A DNA stretch of 64,000 nt, from the NCBI GenBank assembly GCA_947259885.1, contig CAMYNW010000003.1, positions 146,364 to 210,363 on the forward strand, in the 5' to 3' direction. Under the pieces are notes generated by a model. That model saw only the letters and a program-made list of their open reading frames with translations, ran no database searches and was not told the DNA's origin. The stretch comes from an uncultured Gammaproteobacteria bacterium (GTDB taxonomy: Bacteria; Pseudomonadota; Gammaproteobacteria; Arenicellales; Poriferihabitantaceae). The translations under genes were made by a program, and so were the position numbers. How positions within the stretch are numbered: position 1 is the stretch's first letter; the number at the start of each line of letters is the position of its first letter. Positions 1-9,341 of the stretch are shown here, piece by piece.

Positions 1-142
1 AATTTCATGATATGGATGACGGGAAAGCCCAAAATCCCACCCCGCACCGGGAGTGGAAGAAACAAGGTCCCGTGTTTTTCCGTCGCTAGAATTCATAAAA
101 ATATCGCCCGACAACCTGAGCTTAGGTTAAGACAATGATACC

Positions 143-310
143 TTAACCCTGGCCCGGGTCGCTGGTTGACTTTATTCTAAGTTTGGCAAGCTGGTGCGCC
201 CTGTGCTTGTTATAAACAATTGGATTTCGCTTCGCCAATTCCTTCAATGTCTTGCGATCGAGTTTGACGCCACGGGATGCCGCATTGGTCGGTGTGGGTG
301 CTTCAGTCAT
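143..310 (-). CDS. small ORF, unassigned (possible truncated gene)
   Basis: This is a 55-residue reading frame that starts with MTEAPTPTNAASRGVKLDRK and ends at a TAA. Its ATG overlaps the stop of the upstream acyl-CoA synthetase remnant in an ATGA arrangement, so the two were probably translationally coupled. The N-terminus is a flexible Ala/Thr/Pro stretch followed by a basic segment, and no domain can be recognised. The sequence reads like the first part of a longer protein that has lost its body, which would match the decay of the gene before it. Function unknown; it could also be a chance ORF. Confidence 0.3.
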   Translation of the reverse strand: MTEAPTPTNAASRGVKLDRKTLKELAKRNPIVYNKHRAHQLAKLRIKSTSDPGQG

Positions 311-868
311 TTTTGGATTAAAACGTCGACCGCAACCACCTGTTGTTCAGATACCAGTACTGGATTGATATCCAATGCCTCAATTTGATCCTGAAAATCA
401 ACGGCAAGCTGTGAAATTCTGGCCGCAGCATCACAAAAGCTGTCGAATGCCAGAGATTTCTGTCCACGATAACCAGTAAGCATTCTGGTTGCACGTAATT
501 GGTGTAACTTCACCGCCACGGTAGCGGCATCAAAAGGTGCCATCAGAATTATGCCTTCATCCAGCAATTCAATCATCACCCCGCCTGGCGCAATCATCAC
601 TGCTGGACCAAAATCGCGATCATTGATCACACCGATTACCCACAGGGAGCGCATTGAGATTTGGGTAGCACTCAACGCCACCCAAGGTTTCATATTTCGG
701 ATTGACCGGAAACACGCCTCCCTTGAAGCCATCCGCCAACGCCATTTCCAGCATCGCGCAACCAAAGCTGTTGACACGTTTGGAAGCACCTATTAACGCA
801 ATCGACCTGGCTTCAAGTAGCGGCTGGAGGTTTTGACTTGAGGCGTGATCAGCTCCTTCTACCAACAT
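307..868 (-). pseudogene. acyl-CoA synthetase (NDP-forming), internally deleted remnant
   Basis: Two parts of one enzyme family lie in different frames. The 5' part (from 868, about 78 codons) encodes the start of the CoA-binding Rossmann domain, with ARSIALIGASKR and VFPVNPKYETLGG. The 3' part (to 307) encodes the end of the ATP-grasp domain, with FGPAVMIAPGGV and ALDINPVLV. The intact family is around 700 residues; here the middle is missing and the frames change near 620-650. The intact enzyme links an acyl acid to CoA using ATP or GDP/ADP chemistry; this copy cannot fold as such. It shares an ATGA overlap with the small downstream ORF. The evidence for a deletion plus frame change is strong. 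Confidence 0.85.
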
Positions 869-953
869 ATTGCAGTTTAAATTAACTTCAGAAATGTATT
901 AAAAATAAGGCTGGCCCCATAAACCGAACCACAGCTGCAGTTCAACCCAATAA

Positions 954-1886
954 TTATAATTCGTCGTCCAGATACTGGCGAATCAAACGAATATGCTCTG
1001 GTCCGGTACCGCAGCACCCTCCAACGATTTGTAATTGATAACGATCCACCCATTTCCTGACATCGGCCACGTAATCCTGCGGCGAGCACGCTTCCTCAAA
1101 ATGCCAGTCCGGTTTTATAAATTCTCCGGTTTCAGCATAGGCCATTTTTGCACCCGTCCAATGTTTATTCAGGACTTCTAAGGCCGGACCGATACCGCCT
1201 ATTCGTGTATGCATGATTCCGGCCGCCTGGATACTTTGGCTGCAGACAGCATCGACGATGGCAGAAAAATATTGTGCGTTTTCAATATCATGCGTATTCT
1301 TCCAATGAAGTCCTCTGACATCCATACCTGAGTCATCGACCATGGTGCTAAATCCTACCCAGACAGGCAGACCGGTGGCTGCCGCTGCATTGACGACCAT
1401 CGTGGCGTTTTCTATATCGCGCATCATTTCAGCAATGATCAAGTCCACCCCCGCCTGTGCCAGCACTTCTGCCTGCTCCCTGTAACTGGCCTCGGCATGG
1501 GCATCGATTGCAACTTCATGGTCACTAGTTAAAGGCGGCATACTGGACATTGAACCGGCAATCCAAACATCTTGATCCGCCACATTGTCCCTGGCCTCCT
1601 TTGCAAGCTGCACCGACTTAAAATTGATCAGCTTGGCTTCGTGACCCAACATGATACTTTCGAGCACATGACGCGCAGTGGAATAGGTATTCGCAGTAAT
1701 CACTTCGGACCCTGCACGAATGTAATCCTCATGCACTTCCCGCACCACATCCGGATTGGTCTTAGTCGTCAAACCGCTCCATACATTAGGGTCCATTGAT
1801 GCGCCGCGTTTTTGGACTTCAGTACTGACGCCGCCATCAAGGAGAATAATTTTTCCGGTCGCTAACCGTTCTGTAATAGTTTGCAT
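954..1886 (-). CDS. homocysteine S-methyltransferase family protein
   Basis: This 310-residue protein matches the zinc-dependent homocysteine/betaine methyltransferase barrel. The N-terminus has ILLDGGVSTEVQKRG and the C-terminus has the zinc-binding GGCCGTGPEH. Family members move a methyl group from S-methylmethionine, betaine or a related donor to a thiol such as homocysteine. The first zinc ligand, usually a Cys in a GVNC-like strand, appears here as His in AAGIMHTRIGG; related proteins seem to share this variant, so the substrate may differ from MmuM. An AAAGG ribosome-binding site precedes the ATG. It lies near RidA and transsulfuration genes, consistent with sulfur amino acid metabolism. 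The fold is confident; the donor is not. Confidence 0.85.
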   Translation of the reverse strand: MQTITERLATGKIILLDGGVSTEVQKRGASMDPNVWSGLTTKTNPDVVREVHEDYIRAGSEVITANTYSTARHVLESIMLGHEAKLINFKSVQLAKEARDNVADQDVWIAGSMSSMPPLTSDHEVAIDAHAEASYREQAEVLAQAGVDLIIAEMMRDIENATMVVNAAAATGLPVWVGFSTMVDDSGMDVRGLHWKNTHDIENAQYFSAIVDAVCSQSIQAAGIMHTRIGGIGPALEVLNKHWTGAKMAYAETGEFIKPDWHFEEACSPQDYVADVRKWVDRYQLQIVGGCCGTGPEHIRLIRQYLDDEL

Positions 1887-2121
1887 GAATGTTTACCTTT
1901 AAGAGAATATTTCCTCACGCCACAGCGGTCGAGTGCACCCAAATGCGCACTTTACCGGAGTCACTTGCTGTCGACGATAACAAACTGCTGACGATTTCGA
2001 CAACTTTAACCTACTCACTATTATCGGGCATAATAAGATCAAGCGATTTTGGTCGTCATATTATCAATGTCCAAGGTACTATCGCCGCAACTCCACACTT
2101 TCCAAGCCACTTATCAATACA
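1887..2121. other. intergenic region, divergent
   Basis: This stretch separates the minus-strand methyltransferase from the plus-strand RidA gene, so it must hold promoters for both. No convincing coding sequence or recognisable operator was seen. Confidence 0.4.
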
Positions 2122-2505
2122 ATGATTCGCTATTATCAACCTAGCTGCATGCCCGAGTCTGACGCGCCTTTTTCACAGGTCGTGATTGATGACCGGTATG
2201 CGCATTTAGCCGGTATTGTTGCCGCTGATTTTCCTGCGGGGCAGGCCGTACTTGGAGATCCCGGTTCAGAAACTTCCGCGGTCATGACTCTGGTCAGAAA
2301 AGTTCTCGGAGAGCTGGATCTCAATTTCGCGCATGTTGTGCGTACCGAGGTACACCTGCAAACGCTCGATGATTTCGACGCTATGGATGCCGCTTATCGA
2401 CAATTCTTCGAAAATAACCTTTACCCAGCGCGGACCACTACTGAATCACCCCACTTATTCGGAGGAAGCAAGGTGGAGATCACCTGCATGGCCCAACTTC
2501 CATGA
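2122..2505 (+). CDS. RidA/YjgF/Rid family protein
   Basis: This 127-residue protein has the chorismate-mutase-like Rid fold. Family members hydrolyse reactive enamine/imine intermediates released by PLP enzymes, usually as trimers. The conserved arginine that binds the substrate carboxylate in active Rid proteins is present in LYPARTTTES, and the C-terminal strand VEITCMAQLP fits the family. The ATG at the start has a weak Shine-Dalgarno, and an internal Met (codon 10) is an alternative. Its position just before two PLP enzymes of cysteine/methionine metabolism fits a role in clearing their 2-aminoacrylate-type by-products, although that link is inferred from position. Confidence 0.85.
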   Translation: MIRYYQPSCMPESDAPFSQVVIDDRYAHLAGIVAADFPAGQAVLGDPGSETSAVMTLVRKVLGELDLNFAHVVRTEVHLQTLDDFDAMDAAYRQFFENNLYPARTTTESPHLFGGSKVEITCMAQLP

Positions 2506-2734
2506 ACTGCGAGAATATTTATTCGGCCAATCGCCATTAAAATGATTTATATTCAAATTTTGCGAAATTAGCCTATACTTCCCGCAGTTGGATTAGTTTG
2601 AGAATATTTAACCACAATTCAGGCTTTTGAGAAAATTATCTCGTTCAGCCTGAACCGCCCAAAGTTGCATAGAAGACGACAATCCCCGCAACATAATAGT
2701 CAAAATTTAAACTTAACTCTCTGGAGAGCCGTTA
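2506..2734. other. intergenic region before transsulfuration genes
   Basis: AT-rich spacer that should carry the promoter for the following cystathionine gene. No clear operator or riboswitch fold was recognised. Confidence 0.35.
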
Positions 2735-3901
2735 ATGAGTGAGAAAACCGCAGATTTTAAAACCCGCGAAGTCCATGCAGGCGTCAGTCCGGATCCGGTC
2801 ACAGGCGCTATCCTCACGCCAATTTACCAATCGACCACCTATGTGCAGGAGTCTGTGGATGAATACCTGGCGAAGGGGTATTCCTACAGCCGCTCGGGTA
2901 ATCCAACCGTAGCCGCTCTGGAAAATCGAATTACATCATTGGAAAACGGTATTGATACCGCATGTTTTTCAACCGGCATGGCAGCAACAAGCTCCATTAT
3001 GACTGGACTGCTTAACGCGGGCGATCATGTTGTCCTGTCAGATGTGGTATACGGAGGTACGCATCGACTTTCAACCAAAGTCATGTCTCGATTTGGTGTG
3101 ACTTTCAGCTTCGTCGATACCTCAAACCCGGATAATGTGCGCAATGCGATCAAGGATAATACGCGCTTGATCCTGACGGAAACTCCCGCCAATCCAACAC
3201 TGAAAATGACCGACATTGCCGCGGTTTCGGAAATCGCCAGCGGTCGAGATATCCCACACGCGGTCGATAACACATTTTTGACCCCTTTCTACCAGCGACC
3301 GCTGGAGCTCGGCGCAGATATCACATTCCATAGCACTACAAAGTTTATGGACGGTCATAATATCACCGTCGGGGGTTCTGTCACCTGTCGTGATGAGAAA
3401 ATGATGGAGGATATTAAATTTGCCCGTAACTGCCTGGGCTCCAATATGTCTCCGATGGTGGCGTTCTATACCCTTCAAGGTTGCAAAACGATGAGCACCC
3501 GGCTAGAAGCCCAGTCCGCCAATGCAATGAAAGTCGCGCACTACCTTGAAACTCACAGTATGGTCGATCGAGTCGCCTATCCGGGTTTAGACTCCTTTAC
3601 TCAGAAAGACCTGGTCGATAAGCAATCGAGCGGCTATGGCTCCATGCTCTGGTTTGAAGTTAAAGGTGGCGTTGAATCGGGTAAGAAACTGATGAACACC
3701 CTAGAATTATGGAGCCTTGCGGAAAATCTGGGATCAGTGGAGTCCCTGGTGACCCATTCCGTCACCATGACCCATGCGGATATGCCGAGAGAAGAGCGCA
3801 TGGCCGCGGGAATCACCGACGGCCTTGTGCGGCTGTCAACCGGTCTCGAATCGGCCGACGATTTGATTGCAGACCTCAAACAAGCTCTGGATAGCTTGTA
3901 A
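2735..3901 (+). CDS. cystathionine gamma-synthase/gamma-lyase family PLP enzyme
   Basis: This 388-residue fold-type I PLP enzyme belongs to the Cys/Met metabolism family. Characteristic segments are AILTPIYQSTTY near the N-terminus, YSRSGNPTVAALE, and the Schiff-base lysine around residue 203 in HSTTKFMDGH. The C-terminus carries VTHSVTMTHADMP and LVRLSTGLE, which bind the substrate carboxylate. A GGAGAG ribosome-binding site sits ahead of the ATG. Next to a cystathionine beta-synthase gene, it most likely acts as cystathionine gamma-lyase in reverse transsulfuration, giving cysteine, 2-oxobutyrate and ammonia. Gamma-synthase or beta-lyase activity cannot be excluded from sequence alone. Confidence 0.9.
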   Translation: MSEKTADFKTREVHAGVSPDPVTGAILTPIYQSTTYVQESVDEYLAKGYSYSRSGNPTVAALENRITSLENGIDTACFSTGMAATSSIMTGLLNAGDHVVLSDVVYGGTHRLSTKVMSRFGVTFSFVDTSNPDNVRNAIKDNTRLILTETPANPTLKMTDIAAVSEIASGRDIPHAVDNTFLTPFYQRPLELGADITFHSTTKFMDGHNITVGGSVTCRDEKMMEDIKFARNCLGSNMSPMVAFYTLQGCKTMSTRLEAQSANAMKVAHYLETHSMVDRVAYPGLDSFTQKDLVDKQSSGYGSMLWFEVKGGVESGKKLMNTLELWSLAENLGSVESLVTHSVTMTHADMPREERMAAGITDGLVRLSTGLESADDLIADLKQALDSL

Positions 3902-3974
3902 TTTCCAATTTCTCAACTATTTTTATTTTCATCTCAGGTCTAAGGGCATATAGCACTACCTCAGGAATCAACTC

Positions 3975-5354
3975 ATGCGCTATTACGACTCAATCATAGA
4001 CACCATTGGCGATACGCCTCTGGTCAAGCTTAACTCGGTAAATCGCGGAATCAAGGGCACCATTCTTGCCAAGGTCGAATATTTCAATCCGGGCAACTCG
4101 ATGAAGGATCGGATGGCAATCAAGATGATTGAGGACGCTGAAAAACGCGGCGATCTCAAACCCGGCAGCACCATAATCGAGGGCACATCAGGCAACACAG
4201 GCATGGGCCTCGCCCTCGGCGCAATCGCAAAAGGGTATAAGTGCATATTTACCCTTGCCGACAAACAGTCTCAGGAGAAGATAGATATTCTGCGCGCGGT
4301 AGGCGCTGAGGTAATTGTATGTCCAACCAGTGTTGCCCCTGAGGATCCGCGCTCCTACTACTCGGTAGCGCAACGACTTAACGAAGAGATTAAAAACTCT
4401 TACTACCCTAATCAATACGACAATCTGTCCAATACCGAAGCTCACTATGAGACAACAGGCCCGGAGATCTGGCGCGATACCGATGGCAAGGTCACTCACT
4501 TTGCAGCGGGCGTCGGGACCGGTGGCTCGATGTGCGGCATTGCGCGATACCTCAAGGAACAAAATCCAGAGGTTGTAACTATTGGTATCGATACCTATGG
4601 ATCGGTATTCAAGAAGTACAAGGAAACCGGTGAGTTCGATGAAAACGAAATCTATCCTTATTTAACCGAGGGCATCGGAGAAGATATTCTGCCGGCCAAC
4701 GTCGACTTTTCCCTGATTGACCACTTTGTCAAAGTGACCGATAAGGATGCTGCGATCATGACTAGAAGATTATCTCGCGAGGAGGGCATGTTCGTGGGCT
4801 GGTCCTGCGGCTCGGCGGTCTGGGGCGCCCTTAAATGGGCTGAAGATAATCTGAAGGAAGACGATTTGATGGTCGTTTTACTCCCCGACCACGGCACCCG
4901 TTATCTCGGTAAAGTGTACAACGACACCTGGATGAAGGATCATGGTTTCCTCGAAGAGCGTGACTATGCGTCAGCCAAGAGCATAATTGGCAAGCAGAGC
5001 GGTGAGGACGCCCTGACAACAATCAAACAAAACGCTTTGGTCGCAGACGCAATCACGTTGCTGACTTCAGTGAGCATATCTCAGCTTCCCGTGGTTGATG
5101 AAAAAGACGAATTTGTCGGTAGTTTGTCAGACACCAAACTGCTTTCTCAATTAATTCAGGATCCTGGGTTAAAGGAAAAGCTTGTAAAAGATATCATGCA
5201 GCAACCGTTTCAGTTCGTGCCAGCGAACACCACCCTCGACGTTCTTTCTTCCATGATTACACGAGAAAACCCGGCAGTAATGGTGCGTGACACTAAAGGA
5301 TTACCTAGAATCATTACCCAGCACGATTTACTCGAATCTATCGCCGAGGCATAA
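3975..5354 (+). CDS. cystathionine beta-synthase with C-terminal CBS domain pair
   Basis: This 459-residue protein joins serine (or O-acetylserine) and homocysteine to make cystathionine. The catalytic fold-type II PLP domain spans about residues 1-320, with the PLP lysine near residue 44 in NPGNSMKDRM, the substrate loop EGTSGNTGMG and the phosphate-binding GVGTGGSMCG. Residues from about 335 to the end form two CBS motifs (SISQLPVVDEKDEFVGSLSD and the following MIT-to-ITQHDLLESI segment), which usually bind adenosyl ligands such as SAM and regulate the enzyme. It lies 73 bp downstream of the cystathionine gamma-family gene on the same strand, and an AGGAA box precedes the start. The pair makes a complete homocysteine-to-cysteine route. 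Confidence 0.92.
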   Translation: MRYYDSIIDTIGDTPLVKLNSVNRGIKGTILAKVEYFNPGNSMKDRMAIKMIEDAEKRGDLKPGSTIIEGTSGNTGMGLALGAIAKGYKCIFTLADKQSQEKIDILRAVGAEVIVCPTSVAPEDPRSYYSVAQRLNEEIKNSYYPNQYDNLSNTEAHYETTGPEIWRDTDGKVTHFAAGVGTGGSMCGIARYLKEQNPEVVTIGIDTYGSVFKKYKETGEFDENEIYPYLTEGIGEDILPANVDFSLIDHFVKVTDKDAAIMTRRLSREEGMFVGWSCGSAVWGALKWAEDNLKEDDLMVVLLPDHGTRYLGKVYNDTWMKDHGFLEERDYASAKSIIGKQSGEDALTTIKQNALVADAITLLTSVSISQLPVVDEKDEFVGSLSDTKLLSQLIQDPGLKEKLVKDIMQQPFQFVPANTTLDVLSSMITRENPAVMVRDTKGLPRIITQHDLLESIAEA

Positions 5355-5480
5355 AGCACGATAATCGTCATCCTGAACCGGGTGCCGCAGACTTCAACCC
5401 TGGGCCTTCAGCAGGTTTGCTGAGATCTTGAATAAAGCTCACGAACGTAAACATACGCTCAATATTTGAGTAAAAGCTCC

Positions 5481-6629
5481 CTAACCCCTTCGCACTACTA
5501 CAAAAGACTCATCCTGAAACCAGAGCCCACCGTGACGCTGCAGCACTGAGCGGGTGGCATCAAGATAACTTCCAAGCTGCAATACTTCGTTCATGCGCTC
5601 ATCGTCGATCTGAGCCACATACACTGCGGCATTCCAGGCAGCTAATAAAGTAGAGGTCCCAATATTACTGCCTATTTCATCGGGCAACGCATGCATATGA
5701 TAAGTAAAGAGCGCGCTATCGTCACCAGTACCTTCTATCGAATATTGTTTGGTTCCTGACTCGGCGAAGGATTCTTTCAGTGTGTTGATGAGAATGTGTC
5801 TGGGCGTCGCAAAGGGTTCCTCAGTAGGCCAAACTTTACGGATAATCTCCATTCCCGGATCATGACCCGTGGCTTGAACAACTATCATCCGACCATTAAC
5901 CGACAATGAATCCGACAGCGGACCCAAAACCTTTTTAACTTTGAATTTCGCGTTGGTTCGACTCCGATAGGGCTGTGCAGCGATAATCAAATCGAAATTA
6001 GCATCAAACCTTCCCTTTCGCGGAATGATATCGTGCATCGCGAATGCCTGATCCCGACGATATAACACAAGTACAGAGGGTGTGACGTATAACGGATTAC
6101 CGGTTACTGGGCTTGAACGTGTTTGCCATCCTCGGTTTAGTTTCTCTCCCAATTTACCTATCTCCTGACTGAAATCGTGGGCAGTTGTGCCATCTAGCGC
6201 AACATCATGCCATTCGAGTTTTTCTCTGTCTTCAGGATTCTTTGGCTCCAGCCATGGCGCTTCAGCGTAATAGAGATTGGTCATCACGACTATGGTTTGC
6301 GGGTGTTCCGCGAATCGATCCGCCAGAGTCTCCAACCACAGTCTGGTGTCTTCCATACTGATCTCTTTTCCCACAACCAGAAACGGTACAGTAGGAAAAC
6401 GACTATGCATATCCCGCAGCACTCGGCTGAAGACAGCACCATTGCCAACTCCAGCATCAAATAGCCTTAGTGCGGGAGGATTCGGTGTAAGAAAAGTTAG
6501 CTCTTCCCCAACCTTCTCAGCAGTAACGGACTTCTCACTGGTAGTGGTCACAAACAGAAGATATTTTTCGCGGTTGTCGAAAAATCGGAAAGGCTGATCT
6601 TTTTGCAGTGTGGTTTTTTCTTCGCTCAT
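5481..6629 (-). CDS. class I SAM-dependent methyltransferase-like protein
   Basis: This 382-residue soluble protein has a probable SAM-binding loop near residue 57, in LRLFDAGVGNGAVFSRVL, followed by an acidic strand-end motif VVGKEISMED. Further on, FDLIIAAQPYRSRTNA resembles the motif IV region of methyltransferases, although the residues are not those of a DPPY nucleic-acid enzyme. No other domain or signal peptide is visible. It is flanked by non-coding DNA and convergent with the cystathionine beta-synthase gene, so context gives no substrate. The general fold is fairly sure; substrate and pathway are unknown. Confidence 0.6.
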   Translation of the reverse strand: MSEEKTTLQKDQPFRFFDNREKYLLFVTTTSEKSVTAEKVGEELTFLTPNPPALRLFDAGVGNGAVFSRVLRDMHSRFPTVPFLVVGKEISMEDTRLWLETLADRFAEHPQTIVVMTNLYYAEAPWLEPKNPEDREKLEWHDVALDGTTAHDFSQEIGKLGEKLNRGWQTRSSPVTGNPLYVTPSVLVLYRRDQAFAMHDIIPRKGRFDANFDLIIAAQPYRSRTNAKFKVKKVLGPLSDSLSVNGRMIVVQATGHDPGMEIIRKVWPTEEPFATPRHILINTLKESFAESGTKQYSIEGTGDDSALFTYHMHALPDEIGSNIGTSTLLAAWNAAVYVAQIDDERMNEVLQLGSYLDATRSVLQRHGGLWFQDESFVVVRRG

Positions 6630-6925
6630 TTTCGTGTCGCTAGATTGTTAAGCAGTTTGTTATCAAGAATTGTCATATTTTACAGATTACATTCTTTCAC
6701 AGATATTCAATAGCGAATGTATTTGCACTGGTTATGACAGTCGACTCCATTTCACGGACAATACCAGAATACATATACTCTGCCGTCTATATTGATCTGT
6801 GCATATTTGTTAATAGGCATCAGTGCGGTCTTAATACTGATCTCTCCCAGTATCCGATTGAACGGCCCCAGGGCAAAATAGTTTGCGTTTAGCATCAGCT
6901 GTTCAATTGAAGATGCATAGAATAC

Positions 6926-7234
6926 TTATTCCTTTACCGTGAATTCGTCACATAATAGGCGTGTGCGTTCGCTAACATGCGCCATGGAGTCCGCCGCAAC
7001 CTGCTGACCGACCTCACTGGCATATGCATCTTCAAAGCTATGGCGCGATTCGAACCAAAGTTCGGATATCCCATCATAATTTGACTGTCCCTCGTCCGAT
7101 ACAAGGTTAAAAATGGCCTTTAGCAGGCCTGGAAGTTGACGTGCCAACGGGGCGTGCTGATCGAGCCACCAATCTTTGAACTCACTATGGCTCGCTTCCG
7201 ATTTTCTCTTTAGCAGAATGATCGCTTTAAACAT
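6926..7234 (-). CDS. EthD domain protein
   Basis: This 102-residue protein is a small dimeric alpha/beta-barrel protein of the EthD type. The N-terminal strand MFKAIILLKRK is followed by FKDWWLDQHAPLARQLPGL, which is the most recognisable family signature. EthD-like proteins occur with oxidative degradation enzymes and often act on small aromatic or ether metabolites, but few have proven reactions. Its ATG lies 3 bp after the stop of the AA_synth gene, so they form a two-gene operon with it. The role is probably shared with that neighbour and remains unassigned. Confidence 0.8.
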   Translation of the reverse strand: MFKAIILLKRKSEASHSEFKDWWLDQHAPLARQLPGLLKAIFNLVSDEGQSNYDGISELWFESRHSFEDAYASEVGQQVAADSMAHVSERTRLLCDEFTVKE

Positions 7235-7237
7235 GGG

Positions 7238-7798
7238 TCAGCTATCCGGTCGGGTGCGATGGAGTGGACGCCCACCAATCGCAAATGCCAGGGCTACCAG
7301 GATTTCATCTGGCTTGGGTGCATCGGCGATAGAGATTTCCGCAGCATCCATGCGGTCGAAATCCCAGATACGATTCTTATTGGTGATTGGTAAGAGCAAT
7401 GACGAACCAGCTCCTCCAACCTTCTTGGTCGAAGGAATAATATCATCGCCCTTACCTACAGCGGCGCGCACCGGGGCACCGAATCGAGGATGCAGGATCG
7501 CCGCGGCATGCTCGATTTCACCATCGATACCGACTATGGCACCTTTACCATAGCCTTCCACCTGATCCGGCTCAACACCTAGGGCCTGCACACCCTTTCC
7601 CGCAAGATACCCACCAATCTCCTTGCCGAGATCATACAAGGGCTCGAGATCTTCATGGTAAGCACCTGCATAGGGATTATGAATGACCGCGGCCACGGTA
7701 ACTTTACGTGGTGGAGATTCCACATTTTGGCCCATCTCCTGATAAATTTCTTCTAACAAGACATGGGTTTTGCGAATACTTAAAAGACTCATTTCCAC
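7238..7798 (-). CDS. amino acid synthesis (AA_synth, PF06684-like) family protein
   Basis: This 186-residue protein matches the AA_synth family, seen in VTVAAVIHNPYAGAYHEDLE, ALGVEPDQVEGYGKGAIVG and the C-terminal VALAFAIGGRPLHRTRPDS. The family name is historical and no enzyme activity is firmly established; members are often found in pairs with EthD, amidohydrolase or hydroxypyrimidine-type genes. It lies just before the EthD gene and 45 bp after the end of the histidine kinase gene on the same strand, so it may be read through from the two-component operon. Product family is confident, function is not. Confidence 0.8.
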   Translation of the reverse strand: MEMSLLSIRKTHVLLEEIYQEMGQNVESPPRKVTVAAVIHNPYAGAYHEDLEPLYDLGKEIGGYLAGKGVQALGVEPDQVEGYGKGAIVGIDGEIEHAAAILHPRFGAPVRAAVGKGDDIIPSTKKVGGAGSSLLLPITNKNRIWDFDRMDAAEISIADAPKPDEILVALAFAIGGRPLHRTRPDS

Positions 7799-7843
7799 TC
7801 CTTACAGTTCGGTTTGTCTGCAGAACTACAGACATTGATCACT

Positions 7844-9331
7844 TCAGCGAGCGGAATTATCACATACTGTAGAGGGCACCACAGGTAGTTTAAAGGTAAA
7901 TGCCTTTCCTCCAGATCGACCGTCCCCTACCTTTATCGAGGTATCATGCAAAGTGAGGATTTGTTGTGCTATAGAAAGCCCAAGACCTGCACCCATCTCA
8001 CGTTCATCTCGCTCATCCCCCTGGTAAAAACGGTCAAACAATCTGGTCACTTCTGATTGAGGTATGCACTTTCCGCTGTCCCAGACGCTGACATTAATAT
8101 AGTCTGCCTGTCTTTCAAGGCACACCACCACCTCGCCAGCCCGCTCCAAATGATTGATTGCGTTGGTGATAAGGTTTTCCAATACGCGATGAATCATGCC
8201 CGTGTCCGCCTTCACCAGTGGCAGATAAGCAGGTACTTCCATTGAAAGAGCAATATTATTTTGCTTCGCTAAAACACCTTGTTGGTGCACGACGTCCTGG
8301 ACCAAATCAGTAATGGAAATCGATTCCATAACTGGGGCAGCAGCACCGGCTTCAAGTTTAGCCAACTCAAACAGCTCTTCAATCATCTTCGACATTCTGC
8401 TTGCGTTGCGAAGTGCCGTCTGTACATAATCGTGTAGCTCCGATTCACTAGCCAGCGCTGCCCTTGCTTTCAACGTCTCCAGATACCCGAGAATTGCAGT
8501 AATGGGGGTGCGCAGGTCATGTGAGATATTTGCGACCAGATCCCGTCGTTTACGATCATTTTGTTCCAATGAGCGAATCTGATCGCTGATCCGGTTTGAC
8601 ATGTTTTCGAACGCAAGAGATAACCGTTTTACTTCGTCGCCCTGGTTCGGACCTGGAGAGGCTGGGACGAGCTGATCCTGGGGCAGAAAGCGATCAATTT
8701 CCAATGTCAATCGACGAAGTCGTCGAGTCACCCGCCACAATATCATCAATCCTGCAACCAGCCCAACCAAGAGACTCATAGTCAGCACCTGAAACCCGAG
8801 CTTAACCAGGTACTGTTGTTCCAGCGTCCGGGCCACGTTGTCGTAGGCTTCGCCTCGCAACACGACATATAAATATCCGAACATTCCTGAATTGATGTTA
8901 ACTGGCGCCACCGAAAACGCTTTCCCTCGTTCTCTGTTTCGTGGATCATCACCAACAACTGGCTTGTACTCTTGGTTCTCTAAAAACTCTCTGATGGGTA
9001 TTAAAGATACGCTCGTGCGGACCACTTTTTCTGGGGGTGCTGAATGGGAAACAATTTGCCCGGCGTTGTTAAGTAGATAAATCTCAATACTTGGATTGAT
9101 CGCCATATACTCATCAAAGGTTTCCTTGAGCGTAGCTTCGTTGAGTTCACCGTTATCTATCAGCTTTCGCTCAAGAATTAAATTCGCCGCAAGGTCCCTA
9201 TTGAATGTTTGAACTACCAGGTCAGCATGCTGCTTTCCAACATACCAACTAAAACTGCCAAAAACAGCACCCACCAAAGCCAGCACAATTGTTAGCGCGA
9301 GGGCAAGTTTTGAGTAGAGAGTGTTGAACAA
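7844..9331 (-). CDS. sensor histidine kinase
   Basis: This 495-residue membrane kinase has a first transmembrane helix at about residues 7-29, a periplasmic sensor region of about 150 residues, a second helix around 180-205 and a HAMP linker. The HisKA motif ISHDLRTPITA carries the phospho-accepting His near residue 270. The HATPase domain has LENLITNAINH (N box) and GAGLGLSIAQ (G2 box); the G1 box reads DSGKCIP, where the second Gly is replaced by Cys, an unusual substitution. It starts 10 bp after the response regulator. Signal is unknown; its neighbour, an exported spondin-domain protein, could be a target or a sensed component. Confidence 0.93.
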   Translation of the reverse strand: MFNTLYSKLALALTIVLALVGAVFGSFSWYVGKQHADLVVQTFNRDLAANLILERKLIDNGELNEATLKETFDEYMAINPSIEIYLLNNAGQIVSHSAPPEKVVRTSVSLIPIREFLENQEYKPVVGDDPRNRERGKAFSVAPVNINSGMFGYLYVVLRGEAYDNVARTLEQQYLVKLGFQVLTMSLLVGLVAGLMILWRVTRRLRRLTLEIDRFLPQDQLVPASPGPNQGDEVKRLSLAFENMSNRISDQIRSLEQNDRKRRDLVANISHDLRTPITAILGYLETLKARAALASESELHDYVQTALRNASRMSKMIEELFELAKLEAGAAAPVMESISITDLVQDVVHQQGVLAKQNNIALSMEVPAYLPLVKADTGMIHRVLENLITNAINHLERAGEVVVCLERQADYINVSVWDSGKCIPQSEVTRLFDRFYQGDERDEREMGAGLGLSIAQQILTLHDTSIKVGDGRSGGKAFTFKLPVVPSTVCDNSAR

Positions 9332-9341
9332 CGCGTGGAGG

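Noticed and set aside
1889..2125. Plus-strand ORF in the spacer before RidA
   Set aside because: No domain, no ribosome-binding site, and its composition is unlike the neighbouring genes.
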